From: JBDHHQ01 sp039586035
Lineage (GTDB): Bacteria; Gemmatimonadota; Gemmatimonadetes; Longimicrobiales; Gaopeijiaceae
Length of the DNA stretch: 64,000 nt
Assembly: GCA_039586035.1 (NCBI GenBank)
Contig: JBDHLD010000007.1
Span: 1-64,000, forward strand
Direction: 5' to 3'
The translations under genes and the position numbers were made by a program. Positions 44,320 to 54,025 of the stretch are shown piece after piece. The notes below the pieces were generated by a model. The model was not told the origin of the DNA, ran no database searches, and saw only the letters and a program-made list of their open reading frames with translations. Position 1 is the stretch's first letter. Each line of letters starts with the position of its first letter.

Positions 44320-45684
44320 ATGAGAGACATGAACAACATCAGCGAAGGGAAGACCATGCGCGCTGTAGAAAGGAAGAGCGGGCGGTGGCTTTCCGGAGCG
44401 CTGGCGGCCTGTTTGGTGCTGGTCGCCTGCGACACCGAGGTCACCAACCCGGGGCCGGTTCAGGACGACTTCCTGAACGAGCCCGAGGCCCAGCCGGCCA
44501 TGGTACAGGGTACGCTTCGCGCCCTGGGCGACGCGCTGAACTGGATCGCTTACACGAGCAGCGCAGTGGCTCGGGAGGTGCACCCGTCCGGCTCCACCGG
44601 AAGCTTCGGCATCTCGGTTCGCCAGCAGTCCGGAGAGCTCCGGGATGACGAGGTGAACACCCATTGGGAGAACGCCCACAGAGCCCGGGCCAGCGGCGAG
44701 GGAACGGTTTCCCGCGTCGAGGCCACCGAAACCGGCTGGATTGACGAGACGCTTCGTGACGAGGCCTACCTGTTCACCGCGTTCGCGTTCCGGCTTCTGG
44801 CAGAGAACATGTGCGAGGCCGTCTTCGACGGCGGCAGCGCCATGCCCAACAGCGAGTACGCGACCCGGGCTGTCCAGTGGTTCGACCGTGCCGCTGGGTC
44901 AGGCAATGCCGACGTCAGGCTCGCCGCCCTGGGCGGGCGGGCCTCCATGAAGGTTTGGATGGGGGACTGGGCGGGAGCCGTGTCCGACGCTTCCCAGGTC
45001 CCCACGGCGTTCTCGTACGACCTGGACTACCAGGCCATCGGGGACGACTTCCAGTCGAATCGAATCCACATCGCGTCGAAGAACCAGCCATACAAGGCCC
45101 ACACCGCCTGGACGACCTGGGTCGGCGGCGATGGCGATCAGTTCGCGGCCATGGGTCAGGAGGTCGACGCTGCTGGCAACGTGGTCGCCGACGGCGATCC
45201 CCGAGTCCAGTGGCGCGCCAGTGACGAGAACGGCGATGCGGCGATCAGCTGCTGTGGGCAGGTGCCGTGGTGGCCTCAGGTCAAGCACGGTGAAGACGCG
45301 TCTCCCATCGAGCTCACCGGAGGCGCGGAGATGCGCCTGATCGAGGCCGAGGACATGCTCCGGAACGGCGACGTGTCCGGCGCGATGGCCAAGATCAACG
45401 AGCTTCGCGCGCGTCCAACGGTGGGGCTGCCGCCGCTGACGGCGACGACCGTCGACGAAGCCAGGGTGATTCTCAAGGCCGAGTATGCGGCAGAGACGTG
45501 GCTCGAGGGCCGCCGTCTCCCTCAGCTTTGGCGCTGGAGCCAGACCGGCTTCGGAACCGAGCAGGACCTGCATCCCCTGGAACAGGTGTCTGGAAGCACC
45601 GATTCGGGCTCGCACCTGGTGCAGCGTGACTATTGCTTCCCGATCTCCCAGGGCGAGAAGCAGACGAACAGCAACGTCAGCTGA
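44320..45684 (+). CDS. SusD/RagB-type surface lipoprotein
   Basis: 454 residues; AGGAGG, which follows the SusC stop codon directly, is five bases from the ATG. GALAACLVLVAC is the lipoprotein signal. The helical TPR-like body is typical of SusD, with the ending RDYCFPISQGEKQTNSN close to the family's usual C-terminus. It forms the lid of the SusC barrel and binds the ligand at the surface. Codon use matches its partner. It is the last gene of the unit and is followed by tandem hairpins. Confidence 0.9.
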   Translation: MRDMNNISEGKTMRAVERKSGRWLSGALAACLVLVACDTEVTNPGPVQDDFLNEPEAQPAMVQGTLRALGDALNWIAYTSSAVAREVHPSGSTGSFGISVRQQSGELRDDEVNTHWENAHRARASGEGTVSRVEATETGWIDETLRDEAYLFTAFAFRLLAENMCEAVFDGGSAMPNSEYATRAVQWFDRAAGSGNADVRLAALGGRASMKVWMGDWAGAVSDASQVPTAFSYDLDYQAIGDDFQSNRIHIASKNQPYKAHTAWTTWVGGDGDQFAAMGQEVDAAGNVVADGDPRVQWRASDENGDAAISCCGQVPWWPQVKHGEDASPIELTGGAEMRLIEAEDMLRNGDVSGAMAKINELRARPTVGLPPLTATTVDEARVILKAEYAAETWLEGRRLPQLWRWSQTGFGTEQDLHPLEQVSGSTDSGSHLVQRDYCFPISQGEKQTNSNVS

Positions 45685-45689
45685 GGTTC

Positions 45690-45748
45690 GCTCCCAAACG
45701 GGAGCAAGGACAAGGGGCGGTGCCGGTTCGGCACCGCCCCTTCGTTTT
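45690..45748 (+). terminator. Tandem hairpins; strong intrinsic terminator of susCD
   Basis: A first stem GCTCCC-AAAC-GGGAGC lies at 45690-45705. The main stem GGGGCGGTGCCG (45714-45725) with CGGCACCGCCCC (45729-45740) is a perfect 12-bp helix with a 3-base loop, followed by TTCGTTTTGG. Confidence 0.9.
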
Positions 45749-45856
45749 GGGGCCCCGGTCACCCGGGCGGCCCCTGATGATCCCGATCTGAGATCTGCGC
45801 TGACCAGCCGCGCTCTCGGTCCGGGGCTGCCAGATCTGGGCTCTCGGCTCTCTGGC

Positions 45857-46348
45857 CTAGCGTCCCAGCGGAAGACGGAAAAGAGGGATCAGGATGTCTT
45901 GCGGCCCGCCCGGCCCTCCGGTCGACGTGCTGTTGCTGGAGCCGCTGGTGATGGCCAGGACCACGGCCGCTGCCGCGACGCCAACGCCACCCAGAACCAG
46001 GAGCGTCGTCTTGGTCTGGTCGCTACGCTTCTCGTCCACCACCTGAATCTCGCTGGTGGGCAGCCGGACCCGCTGATTCAGGGTCTCCAGGCGGCCACGC
46101 CGTTCGACCGCCGCCGCCGTCACCTCCAGCAGCAGCTCATCCGTGCCGTTGTCGATCACGGTGCCCTCGATCGTCCGGTCGTCCGAAAGCAGCGCGTCGG
46201 CCAACGCGTCGGCCTGTGGCCCGCTCACCCGGGCCCGGATGTCCATCTCCGGCCGTATGTCCGCCACGTCGATGGGCTGGTACGAGTAGCAGCCCGCGAG
46301 CACCAGGGCCCCCAGACTCAGCGTGAAAGTGAGAATCCGTCCGTTCAT
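45857..46348 (-). CDS. Unknown lipoprotein with C-terminal membrane segment
   Basis: 163 residues from ATG 46348, with GGAAGAG upstream. SLGALVLAGC is a clear lipoprotein signal. The middle (EGTVIDNGTDELLLEVTAAAVERRGRLETLNQRVRLPTSEI) resembles the small RNA-binding-like or SH3-like strands of proteins that describe regulated thresholds, but I do not recognise the family. Near the end is one hydrophobic helix (TTLLVLGGVGVAAAAVVLAI) and a Ser/Gly-rich tail. It is divergent from the plug-domain gene. Confidence 0.6.
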   Translation of the reverse strand: MNGRILTFTLSLGALVLAGCYSYQPIDVADIRPEMDIRARVSGPQADALADALLSDDRTIEGTVIDNGTDELLLEVTAAAVERRGRLETLNQRVRLPTSEIQVVDEKRSDQTKTTLLVLGGVGVAAAAVVLAITSGSSNSTSTGGPGGPQDILIPLFRLPLGR

Positions 46349-46642
46349 CGCTCTTCCGTCGGTGGTCGGGTTTCGAGTTCTCTGGCCTCGGCCACGGTCC
46401 GCTCCCGGAGTGTCACCCCGGAAAGCTAGCTGCCTTCCCTCTCCGGAAACAAACGGGGGGTGCCTGAAAGGAATCGTTTGCCACGGTGGAAACGTGACAC
46501 GGATCGTACCCGAACCGCGCTTCCGGCCATGCCCCATACGGAAACCCACTTCGCCGCAAACGGGAACCAGGCTCCGTCCCGGGACGTACTGATTGCATGG
46601 GCGCCTCGGGCGTCTACGAAGGCTTCTCTTTGGCTGGACCGG

Positions 46643-47917
46643 ATGATCGTCAGCGACTCCTCCTCGTGGCGAGTGCCCTCCCTTGCCGTCCTGACCCTTC
46701 TGGCGGCGGCGTGCCCGGTGTGGGGCCAATCCCTCATCTCCGGTCGCGTCCTGGACGCCGAGACCGGGGCCGCTGTCGCCGACGCCATGATCCTGTTGGA
46801 GGGGACGGGGCTGGGCAGCGTGACCACTTCGGTCGGTCTGTTCGAGCTGAGCGAGGTGCCGCCGGGCGACTGGGTCCTACGGGTGCAGCACATCGCGTAC
46901 GGCGAGCTGAGAGAGCGCCTCACGGTGGAGTCCGACACCGAGGTGGCGCTTCGCGTCGTGCTGTCTCCCACGACAATCGAGCTAGAGCCCATCGTCGTTG
47001 AGGGTGTCTCTCGTCGTGACTACGAGGATCGAGCCCGCGGCACTGCGTCCAACGTCGTCACGCGCGAGCAGATCGAGGAGTCCTACGGGACGTCACAGAA
47101 CCTGGCGTTCGTCCTGCAACGGAACGTCACCGGTGCGCACATCCGGGCGGACCGAAGCGGATTGGGGATGATCTGCCTGGAGTTCCGCGCTCCCCGCTCA
47201 CTCCGGGATCCCACCGGCTGCAAGAGCCCGACCCTGTTCGTCGACGGTGTTCGAATCCAGAACGTGAGGCCTCTCTGGTCCACTTTTCCCATCGAGGACA
47301 TCGAGCGAATGGAGTTCGTGCCCTCGGTAGAGGCCGGTGCCCGTTACGGGACCGACTCCAACTACGGCGTTCTCCTGATCGAGACGCGCACCGGAGCGGG
47401 GCTGGCCGGGCGGGACGAAGCAGACCGCATGACCACAGGGACGACCTACGATTGGTCCCTCGAATCGGAGAGCTACCCTTGGTTCAAGGTCTTCGCGTCC
47501 AGCTTCGTCGGAAACGCCCTGGGTCTGACCCTCGGATATGCCGCTGGCAGTCAGTGCCTGAACTTCGGCGGCCTCTCGGACGTCGTCTTCAATCCGAGCT
47601 GCGGGGGACTCGCCACTGCCGGCGCGACGACGGTGATGGTGGCCGCACCGATGTTCGGTTCGTCTCTGGCGGCGGGCTGGGCGGGACAGACCGATCTGTC
47701 CAAGGGCCGGGTCTTTTCGGCGGCGATTGCGGCGGCCTTCGCGTTGGTGCCGGGGTACATTCTCGTGGCCGCGGCTGACGACGAGGCCTTCGCCGGGGCC
47801 GAAGCCATCGGTTGGGTCACTCTGACGTTGGGCGTTCCGGCCTTCACTACCCTGGCGGACCGACTGTTCCGCAACGTCCGGGGTGACCCTCTCAGGGCGG
47901 TGGATCAGTTTCGCTAG
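46643..47917 (+). CDS. TonB-plug-domain protein without a beta-barrel, ending in hydrophobic helices
   Basis: 424 residues from ATG 46643 (the start is not backed by a strong ribosome site). A signal peptide (SLAVLTLLAAACPVWGQS) is followed by a carboxypeptidase-regulatory domain (ISGRVLDAETGAAVADAMILLEG) and a plug domain (TLFVDGVRIQNV, DIERMEFVPSVEAGARYG, GVLLIETRTG). Where a TonB receptor would start its roughly 600-residue barrel, this protein instead has about 150 residues with four hydrophobic segments (for example FVGNALGLTLGYAAG, FSAAIAAAFALVPGYILVAAA). It cannot form a normal receptor alone. It may be a signalling or accessory protein. Confidence 0.7.
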   Translation: MIVSDSSSWRVPSLAVLTLLAAACPVWGQSLISGRVLDAETGAAVADAMILLEGTGLGSVTTSVGLFELSEVPPGDWVLRVQHIAYGELRERLTVESDTEVALRVVLSPTTIELEPIVVEGVSRRDYEDRARGTASNVVTREQIEESYGTSQNLAFVLQRNVTGAHIRADRSGLGMICLEFRAPRSLRDPTGCKSPTLFVDGVRIQNVRPLWSTFPIEDIERMEFVPSVEAGARYGTDSNYGVLLIETRTGAGLAGRDEADRMTTGTTYDWSLESESYPWFKVFASSFVGNALGLTLGYAAGSQCLNFGGLSDVVFNPSCGGLATAGATTVMVAAPMFGSSLAAGWAGQTDLSKGRVFSAAIAAAFALVPGYILVAAADDEAFAGAEAIGWVTLTLGVPAFTTLADRLFRNVRGDPLRAVDQFR

Positions 47918-48199
47918 ACCGTCCCCCAGACGGTTGGCCACCAGCGGTCCCGGACAGGGTGCCGACCCGTCGCCCCAGAGAGCACGACCAGGCCGTACGC
48001 GTGAGGGCCATTCGCGCACGCTGCCGAGCTCCGCAGAGCAGGGACGTGGTCGGATCGGAACTCCATGGGGGTCGGATCGATTGGTCCTACGAAGCTGCTC
48101 CCGAGGTGGGAGTGGCGCCTTGGCATCGCGAGACTTCCCCCACAGTCGCGGCGCGTGGGCGCTGCGGGCGCCAAGTCAAGACGGTCTGGGGACGGGCAG

Positions 48200-49327
48200 A
48201 TGAGAGGGTCTTTGGACAGGGAGTGGAGAAAGATCGGCCTGCGGCCTCTCGCGCCCATGTGCCTCGCGGCGGCCGCGGCGTGCTCGGGTGACGCCAATCC
48301 CGCGGCGCTCACTCCCGGCTCCGGCACGACGCCGCCAGGCGAGTCCGGCGCCGTTTGCTCGATTCCCCTCAGCGACATCTTCGACGGCGGCGTGGGCCGG
48401 GACGGGATCCGCTCCCTGGAGAATCCGAAGCGGGTGCCGGTGGATCACGTCGAGGCGTCCTACCTGATACCGGAGGATCGGGTCATCGGCGTCGAGGTCG
48501 ATGGCCAGGCCATCGCTGTCCCACACAACATCCTGTGGTGGCACGAGATCGTGAACTTCGACATCGGGGACACGAAGCTGGCCGTGACGTTTTGCCCGCT
48601 CACGGGCTCGAGCATGGTCTTCGACCGGAGCGCCGTCGCCGGATCGGAGTTCGGCGTCTCGGGTCTGCTGTTCCGGAACAACCTCATCATGTTCGACCGG
48701 GACACCGAGTCCCTGTGGCCTCAGATGATGCGTGAATCCACGTGTGGCGTCGGCACGGGGTCGAGGCTGCCGCTCTACCCCGCCATCGAGATGAATTGGA
48801 CCGGCTGGAAGGCCCTCCACCCCGAGGGCAGCGTCCTGTCGAGCCAGACCGGCTTCAGCCGAAGCTACACGCGCTATCCGTATGGCGACTACGACGACGT
48901 GGACAATCCGGAGACCCTGTTCCCCCACCCGGACGTCAGCGAGCGGAGACCACCCAAAGAGCGGGTGCTGGGCGTCGTGCAGGGCAGTGACGGCGGGACG
49001 GTGTTTCCCTTCGGCGTGCTGGGGCGGCGGCCGGTCCGGGCTGTGCACGTGCGATCGTCCGGCCGTGACGCCGTGGTCCTGTGGGATCGCGCGGCCGAGT
49101 CAGCCATGGCCTACTTCCGGGATCCGGACGTCGGCACCCTCGGCTTCAAGGTCGAGGCCGACCAGATCGTGGACGAGGAGACCGGCAGTGTCTGGGCCGT
49201 GAACGGACTCGCGGTATCCGGCCCGCTCGCGGGCACGCGACTGGAGCCGGTGCCGGACGCATACGTGGCGTTCTGGTTCTCCTGGGTCACCTTCCAGCCA
49301 GAGACGTCGGTCTGGTTCGGGACGTGA
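48200..49327 (+). CDS. DUF3179 domain lipoprotein
   Basis: 375 residues from ATG 48200. LAPMCLAAAAAC is a plausible lipoprotein signal. The DUF3179 core is clear: VDHVEASYLIPEDRVIGVEVDG, ILWWHEIVND-like segment, VTFCPLTGSSMVFDR, GVSGLLFRNNLIMFDRDTESLW and HPEGSVLSSQTGFSR. Two conserved cysteines (in FCPLTG and ESTCG) are kept. The function of the family is not established. It is preceded by a 282-bp spacer in which I see nothing definite. Confidence 0.88.
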   Translation: MRGSLDREWRKIGLRPLAPMCLAAAAACSGDANPAALTPGSGTTPPGESGAVCSIPLSDIFDGGVGRDGIRSLENPKRVPVDHVEASYLIPEDRVIGVEVDGQAIAVPHNILWWHEIVNFDIGDTKLAVTFCPLTGSSMVFDRSAVAGSEFGVSGLLFRNNLIMFDRDTESLWPQMMRESTCGVGTGSRLPLYPAIEMNWTGWKALHPEGSVLSSQTGFSRSYTRYPYGDYDDVDNPETLFPHPDVSERRPPKERVLGVVQGSDGGTVFPFGVLGRRPVRAVHVRSSGRDAVVLWDRAAESAMAYFRDPDVGTLGFKVEADQIVDEETGSVWAVNGLAVSGPLAGTRLEPVPDAYVAFWFSWVTFQPETSVWFGT

Positions 49328-49514
49328 TTCACCGGTACCAGACCATGGCACCAGCCGAGGCAGAGCGACGGTCCAGGATGGCCCTGACGGCCCTTTCGCC
49401 GGCCCACGCGGCCTCCGGGTCGACCTTGCCGTCGGAGGGGGGCACGTCGAGTGACCGCTGGAGCAGCCTCAGCCTCTGCGCCGAGGTCCCAACGGCTGGT
49501 GCGCAGATCCTCGG

Positions 49515-49898
49515 CTAGCCCACGAGGGGCTTGCTGATGGCCGCCATTCCCCAATAGACGAGTCCCAGGGCGACCAACGTCCAGATCACGTGGGGCAGGT
49601 ACGTCCGCTCCTCGGGGGCCCGACGTCGCATGACGGAGACGGGGATCTGCGCCGCTGCCGCCGCGAAGAGCATCATCATCACGTGCCCCATGACCTGGGG
49701 GGCGAACCTGCCCGTGAGTCCCAGGGCGATCCCGAGGAGGATCTGGAGGTGCAAGGCGCCGGCGAAGCCGGACGCCAGCCGGCGCATGGGCTTGTCGTAG
49801 GCGCGGCGCGTCGCGAGGCCGTAGAGGCCGTAGGCCAACACGCCCACGGCCAACGCCAGGACGACGTAGCGGATTCCGGAATGTGCGTAGAAGAACAT
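49515..49898 (-). CDS. Hypothetical 4-TM membrane protein
   Basis: 127 residues from ATG 49898 (MFFYAHSGIRYVVLAL). Four hydrophobic segments are visible, each beginning near a charged or His residue (HSGIRY, HLQILLGIAL, HVMMMLFAAAAAQ, HVIWTLVALGLVYWG). The four regularly placed membrane histidines suggest heme or metal binding, as in small cytochrome b-like proteins, but this is inference. It is 70 bp beyond the start of, and on the same strand as, nothing clearly related. Confidence 0.6.
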   Translation of the reverse strand: MFFYAHSGIRYVVLALAVGVLAYGLYGLATRRAYDKPMRRLASGFAGALHLQILLGIALGLTGRFAPQVMGHVMMMLFAAAAAQIPVSVMRRRAPEERTYLPHVIWTLVALGLVYWGMAAISKPLVG

Positions 49899-49967
49899 CT
49901 AGGGTCCGGTCAGTACGGGTTCGGGTCCATCGACAGCGATCGCCGCCACTCCTGGGTCGTCCAGCCT

Positions 49968-52910
49968 CTATGGCTCGGGAATATCCGGGGCCAGCTCGGC
50001 CAGGGTGGCTTCGGCCGCGTCCAAACGCTCCCGCTGGGTAACCGTCGGCGGGTAGAGGGTTCCCGGCCTGACTCCGCTGCCGTTGATCTCCTCGTACACC
50101 TCCTCGAGGACGTCATCGACCTGCTCCAGGCTTTCGAGCTCGGGGCCACCGGCGATACCGGCCATGGCCAGCCGTGCGGTGTTCGCCTGGTTCTGAAGGG
50201 CGAGCACCCGGAGGAGGAACGCTTCGCGTTCTCGGTACTGGGCAAGCGTCACGGGGAGCTCCGGGTCGCCCAACACCTCTACCGTCCGGGTAGACGTCGT
50301 GCCTCGGGCGTCGAGGGTCACCGTGTAGGTGCCCGGAGACACGAAGGGGCCTCGCTCGGCCGCGCTGCGCGCGAGGCGCGGATCGTCGTGTGGCGCCCAC
50401 GCAAGCGGAGCATCGGGCAACCCGTGTCGGAGATCCCAGTTGATCCGGTGGATCCCCGGGTCGTCCGGCACCGCCATCTCGCGGACCACCGCGCCGTCGT
50501 CGGCGGTAATCGTGATGCGGGCCTCGCCCGACCCCTCACCCAGGCTGTACGTGACGATGGCGCCGTCCACGGGGTTGTTGCCCGCGAACTCGGCGTCGCC
50601 CCGGTAGGACGTGTCCTTCCAGTAGTGGAACAGGGCGGCTGAACGCACGGGGAACAGGTGTCCGGCCGCTTCAGCCACCGATCGGCTCCACCCCGCCAGC
50701 GGCACCACGTCGTCGAGGATCCAGATGCCCCGGCCGTGCGTGCCGATCACCAGGTCCCGGTCCCGCGGGTGGATGAGCAGGTCGTCGTAGTGGGTTGTGG
50801 GCAGGTTGGGCATCTGCGCCCAGGTCACGCCCGCGTCGGTGGTCGCGAACAAGTGGTGCTCCGTGCCCAGGAACAAGACCGACGGGTTGTCCGGGTGCTC
50901 GACCAGGGAGTTCACCGAACCGCCTGGCAGCGTCGCCGCGAGCGACCGCCAGCTCTGGCCGAAGTCGGACGTCCGGAAGACGTACGGCGAGAAGTCCCCG
51001 TCCCGATGCGCGTCGAAGGTCACGTACGCAGCACCCGGATCGGAGCGGGATGCCACCACTCGGCTGACGTAGGTGCCGTCGGCGACACCGCCCACATTGC
51101 CGTGCAAGGCGGTCCAGGATCGCCCACCGTCGCGGGAAACCTGGAGATTGCCGTCGTCGGTGCCGACCCAGAGGATCTGCGGATCCAGAGGCGACTCGGC
51201 GATGGTCGTGATCTCGCCGAAGCTGGAGGTCCCGTCGTTGGGCGAAAGCGTGATGTCCGCCCCCCTCACGCCCATGAGCTCGAGGCCGTCTCGGTCGATG
51301 GCCCGGGTCAGATCCTCGGTCCGTTCCCAGCTCACGCCCCGGTCCCTCGAGATGAAGAGGCGGTTGCCCCCCACGTACACCGTCGAGGGGTCGTGGACTG
51401 ACACCAGGCTCGGGGACACCCAGTCCCAGCGGTACTCGTCCTCGCCTGCGGGCGGAGCGGGGGCGACGTCCATGATGTCGCCCGTCTCCGTGTCGACACG
51501 CGTGTAGCCGCCGTTCTGCGCGTTTCCGTAGGCGTAGCGCGGCTCGGAGGGATCGAGCTGCCAGTACATGCCGTCGCCGAAGCCGATCTGCTTCCAGTCG
51601 TCGTTGACGATACCGGCCCAGCGCCTCGTCCGGCTCGGACCCATGAACGAGTGGTTGTCCTGGAGGCCGCCGTACACCCAGTAGGGGTCACGCATGTCCA
51701 CGCCGATGGCGTAGAACTGGCTGATGGCGAAGTTGTTGAGCTTCCGAAAGCTCACGCCCATGTCGTAGCTCTCATGCAGCCCGGCGTCCCCGCCCAGGTA
51801 GAGGTGTTCGGGGTCGGCGGGGTCGATCCACAGCGCGTGGTGATCCGCGTGCACGCCCACGTCGTAGCTGGGCCGTTCGGCGATGACCTCGAAGGTACGG
51901 CCGCCGTCCTCGCTCCTGTGGGAGGTCGTGGCCAGGGTATACACCCGGTTCTCGTTCGAGGGGTCGATGAAGATCTCGGAGTAGTACATGGGCCGGCCGT
52001 TCTGGTCGTTGACCTTGGTCCAGGTCTCACCGGCGTCGACGGAGCGGTATGTGCCCGATTCGCTGGCGTGCTGGATCAACGCGCTCAGCACCTGCGGGTT
52101 CGAGCGCGCGATCGCGAGCCCGATGCGTCCCTTGTCTCCGTCCGGCACACCTTCCGTGAGCTCACGCCAGGTGTCGCCACCGTCGGTGGTCTTGTAGATC
52201 CCGCTCCCGGGGCCCCCGCCGTTGAAGCCCCAGGTGCGCCGTCGACGCTGGTAGGTCGCTGCGTACAGCGTGTTGGGGTCCGACGGATCCATGACCATGT
52301 CGACCGCCCCCGTGTGGGCGTCGACGTACAGCACCTTCTCCCAGGTGCCGCCTCCGTCCCGACTCCGGAAGACGCCTCGCGCCTCGTGCTCCCTCCACAG
52401 GTTCCCGAGGGCCGCCACGAAGACCACGTCCGGGTCGGTGGGGTCGATCTCCACCTTGCCGATGTGGCGGGTCTCGTCCAGGCCCAGGTGCCGCCACGTC
52501 TCGCCGCCGTCATCGGAGCGGTAGACGCCGTTCCCCCACGATGTGCTCTGCCGGTTGTTCTGCTCGCCGGTGCCGGCATACACGATGTTCGCATCGGACG
52601 CCGAGATGGCCACGTCGCCGAACGTGCTCACTGGCATGTCGTCGAAGACGTTCCGCCAGGTATGGCCGCGGTTGGTGGTCTTCCAGAGGCCGCCGGAGGC
52701 CGAGGCGACGAAGATGGTGGATGGATCATCCGGCAACGCCTCGACATCGTGGACGCGTCCGCCGGTCACGGCGGGGCCGATGGACCTCGGTGAGAACGCC
52801 CGGAGCTGATCCGTGGTGATGGGCACGGGAGACTGGGCGGCAGCCGGGCTCGAGGATACCAGCAGGATGCCGAGGCTGATCCCGGCGGCGACGTTGGATC
52901 TTCTGGTCAT
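49968..52910 (-). CDS. Secreted sortilin/VPS10-like protein with Asp-box (BNR) repeats
   Basis: 980 residues. A signal peptide (GISLGILLVSSSPAAAQ) is followed by two beta-propeller halves rich in Asp boxes of form S-x-D-x-G-x-T-W: TNRGHTWRN, SDDGGETWRH, SRDGGGTWEK, TTDGGDTWRE, SVDAGETWTK, SRDRGVSWER, SRDGGRSWTA and TTDAGVTWAQ. The C-terminal 200 residues (GTYTVTLDARGTTSTRTVEVLGDPEL) are a beta-sandwich. Proteins of this kind are often annotated as glycosyl hydrolases, but the Asp box is structural and catalytic residues are not evident. It probably binds or processes peptides or glycans outside the cell. Confidence 0.85.
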   Translation of the reverse strand: MTRRSNVAAGISLGILLVSSSPAAAQSPVPITTDQLRAFSPRSIGPAVTGGRVHDVEALPDDPSTIFVASASGGLWKTTNRGHTWRNVFDDMPVSTFGDVAISASDANIVYAGTGEQNNRQSTSWGNGVYRSDDGGETWRHLGLDETRHIGKVEIDPTDPDVVFVAALGNLWREHEARGVFRSRDGGGTWEKVLYVDAHTGAVDMVMDPSDPNTLYAATYQRRRRTWGFNGGGPGSGIYKTTDGGDTWRELTEGVPDGDKGRIGLAIARSNPQVLSALIQHASESGTYRSVDAGETWTKVNDQNGRPMYYSEIFIDPSNENRVYTLATTSHRSEDGGRTFEVIAERPSYDVGVHADHHALWIDPADPEHLYLGGDAGLHESYDMGVSFRKLNNFAISQFYAIGVDMRDPYWVYGGLQDNHSFMGPSRTRRWAGIVNDDWKQIGFGDGMYWQLDPSEPRYAYGNAQNGGYTRVDTETGDIMDVAPAPPAGEDEYRWDWVSPSLVSVHDPSTVYVGGNRLFISRDRGVSWERTEDLTRAIDRDGLELMGVRGADITLSPNDGTSSFGEITTIAESPLDPQILWVGTDDGNLQVSRDGGRSWTALHGNVGGVADGTYVSRVVASRSDPGAAYVTFDAHRDGDFSPYVFRTSDFGQSWRSLAATLPGGSVNSLVEHPDNPSVLFLGTEHHLFATTDAGVTWAQMPNLPTTHYDDLLIHPRDRDLVIGTHGRGIWILDDVVPLAGWSRSVAEAAGHLFPVRSAALFHYWKDTSYRGDAEFAGNNPVDGAIVTYSLGEGSGEARITITADDGAVVREMAVPDDPGIHRINWDLRHGLPDAPLAWAPHDDPRLARSAAERGPFVSPGTYTVTLDARGTTSTRTVEVLGDPELPVTLAQYREREAFLLRVLALQNQANTARLAMAGIAGGPELESLEQVDDVLEEVYEEINGSGVRPGTLYPPTVTQRERLDAAEATLAELAPDIPEP

Positions 52911-52950
52911 TGAGGTGTCTCCGGTGTGACCCTCTGTCGGTGCGAGGGGC

Positions 52951-53763
52951 TCACTCTACGGGGGCCTCGTCGTGGCCAGCAAGAGCATCCGGCTCGGGTG
53001 GCTCGAGGACGTCCCGCACCACGCGCAGCACGTCGGGGCTCATCTCGTCCGCGCCCAGCATCCAGTAGAGGTAGTCGGGCTCGTTCTGCGCGACCTCGTC
53101 CAGGAAGCGACCCTTGTGCTTGCCCCGCCGGAAGATCCTCCTCCCGTCCTCGATCCCGAACCAACGCTCCGCCTCGGTGAGGTAGGGGCGGATCTCGTCG
53201 CAGTAGGCGTGGAGGCCGTCCAGATCCTGCGGTAGCTCCGGGTAGCGCTCGTATTGCGCTGCCAGGACGGCGGCCGTGGTGCGGATATCTCCGAGGGCGG
53301 TGTGGGCCTCCTCGTGCTCCCGGCCCAGGTAGAAGCGAGCGGCGGCTGAAAGGTCCCTGGGCTCCTCCCGATGGAAGATCTGCTGCATGTCGATGATGCG
53401 CCGACCGTGGGGGTCGAAGTCCACGCCGCACCGCTGGAACTCGGCCACCAGGAACGGAAGGTCGAACCGCCGGATGTTGAAGCCGGCCAGGTCGCAGGGG
53501 TCCAGCAGCTCCGCGAGCGAGCGGGCCCTCCGGCAAAACGGCGCTTCGTCGACCACGTCCTGATCGGTGATTCCGTGGATGCGGGTCGCATCGGCCGGGA
53601 TGGGCATCTCCGGGTTGAAGCGCCGGACGCGCTCGAGCACGTCGCCCTGGGGGCTCAGACGGATGAGAGCCAGCTCGATGATCCGATCGGCCGTGACGGA
53701 GAGGCCGGTGGTCTCGATGTCGAAGAACGCCAGGGGCCGCTCGAGATCGAAGGGAAGGTGCAT
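52951..53763 (-). CDS. DnaQ-family 3'-5' exonuclease with C-terminal DUF3820-like domain
   Basis: 270 residues from ATG 53763. The DEDDh exonuclease motifs are complete: FFDIETTG (ExoI), GFNIRRFDLPFL (ExoII) and HTALGDIRTT (ExoIII). After residue 180, a second small domain reads GRRIFRRGKHKGRFLDEVAQNEPDYLYWML, the conserved core of DUF3820-type domains found on several nucleases. It likely degrades or proofreads DNA or RNA ends in the cytoplasm. It follows the small membrane-protein gene by one base and is probably cotranscribed. Confidence 0.9.
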   Translation of the reverse strand: MHLPFDLERPLAFFDIETTGLSVTADRIIELALIRLSPQGDVLERVRRFNPEMPIPADATRIHGITDQDVVDEAPFCRRARSLAELLDPCDLAGFNIRRFDLPFLVAEFQRCGVDFDPHGRRIIDMQQIFHREEPRDLSAAARFYLGREHEEAHTALGDIRTTAAVLAAQYERYPELPQDLDGLHAYCDEIRPYLTEAERWFGIEDGRRIFRRGKHKGRFLDEVAQNEPDYLYWMLGADEMSPDVLRVVRDVLEPPEPDALAGHDEAPVE

Positions 53764-53764
53764 G

Positions 53765-54025
53765 TCAGGAGGGGGTGCCGCCGGCGGGGGTCTCCGCCGG
53801 CTTGGGGGAGATCAGGTGGGGCAACGAGATGACGGCCCATGCCGCCTCCAGCACGATGAAGCCCACCCGCCAATCTACGAGGGCGACCCACAGGAGGAGC
53901 AGCGACCCCAGGAAGTTCGCGAGGCTGTACACGCGGTCGCGGGGGCTCCAGATGCCCATCTGGTTGGCGAGGTAGGCGCCCAGAATGAGCGTGGCACCCG
54001 CCAGCGACACGATCTGGTGAATCAA
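53765..54025 (-). CDS. Small CBU_0592-like membrane protein
   Basis: 86 residues from TTG 54025; AGGAG at normal distance supports this unusual start. Three hydrophobic segments are seen: IVSLAGATLILGAYLAN, LANFLGSLLLLWVALVDW and GFIVLEAAWAVISLPHL. The pattern (Y-x-x-x-N-F-x-G near the middle, GF-x-x-x-E/N-x-x-W near the end) matches the CBU_0592 family of unknown function. The stop codon lies one base before the exonuclease start. Confidence 0.75.
   Translation of the reverse strand: MIHQIVSLAGATLILGAYLANQMGIWSPRDRVYSLANFLGSLLLLWVALVDWRVGFIVLEAAWAVISLPHLISPKPAETPAGGTPS

Noticed and set aside
40960..44679. A 1239-residue open frame on the minus strand opposite SusC
   Set aside because: It is the shadow of a strongly supported SusC gene in high-GC DNA. 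It has no domain, no ribosome site and a composition dominated by complementary codons.
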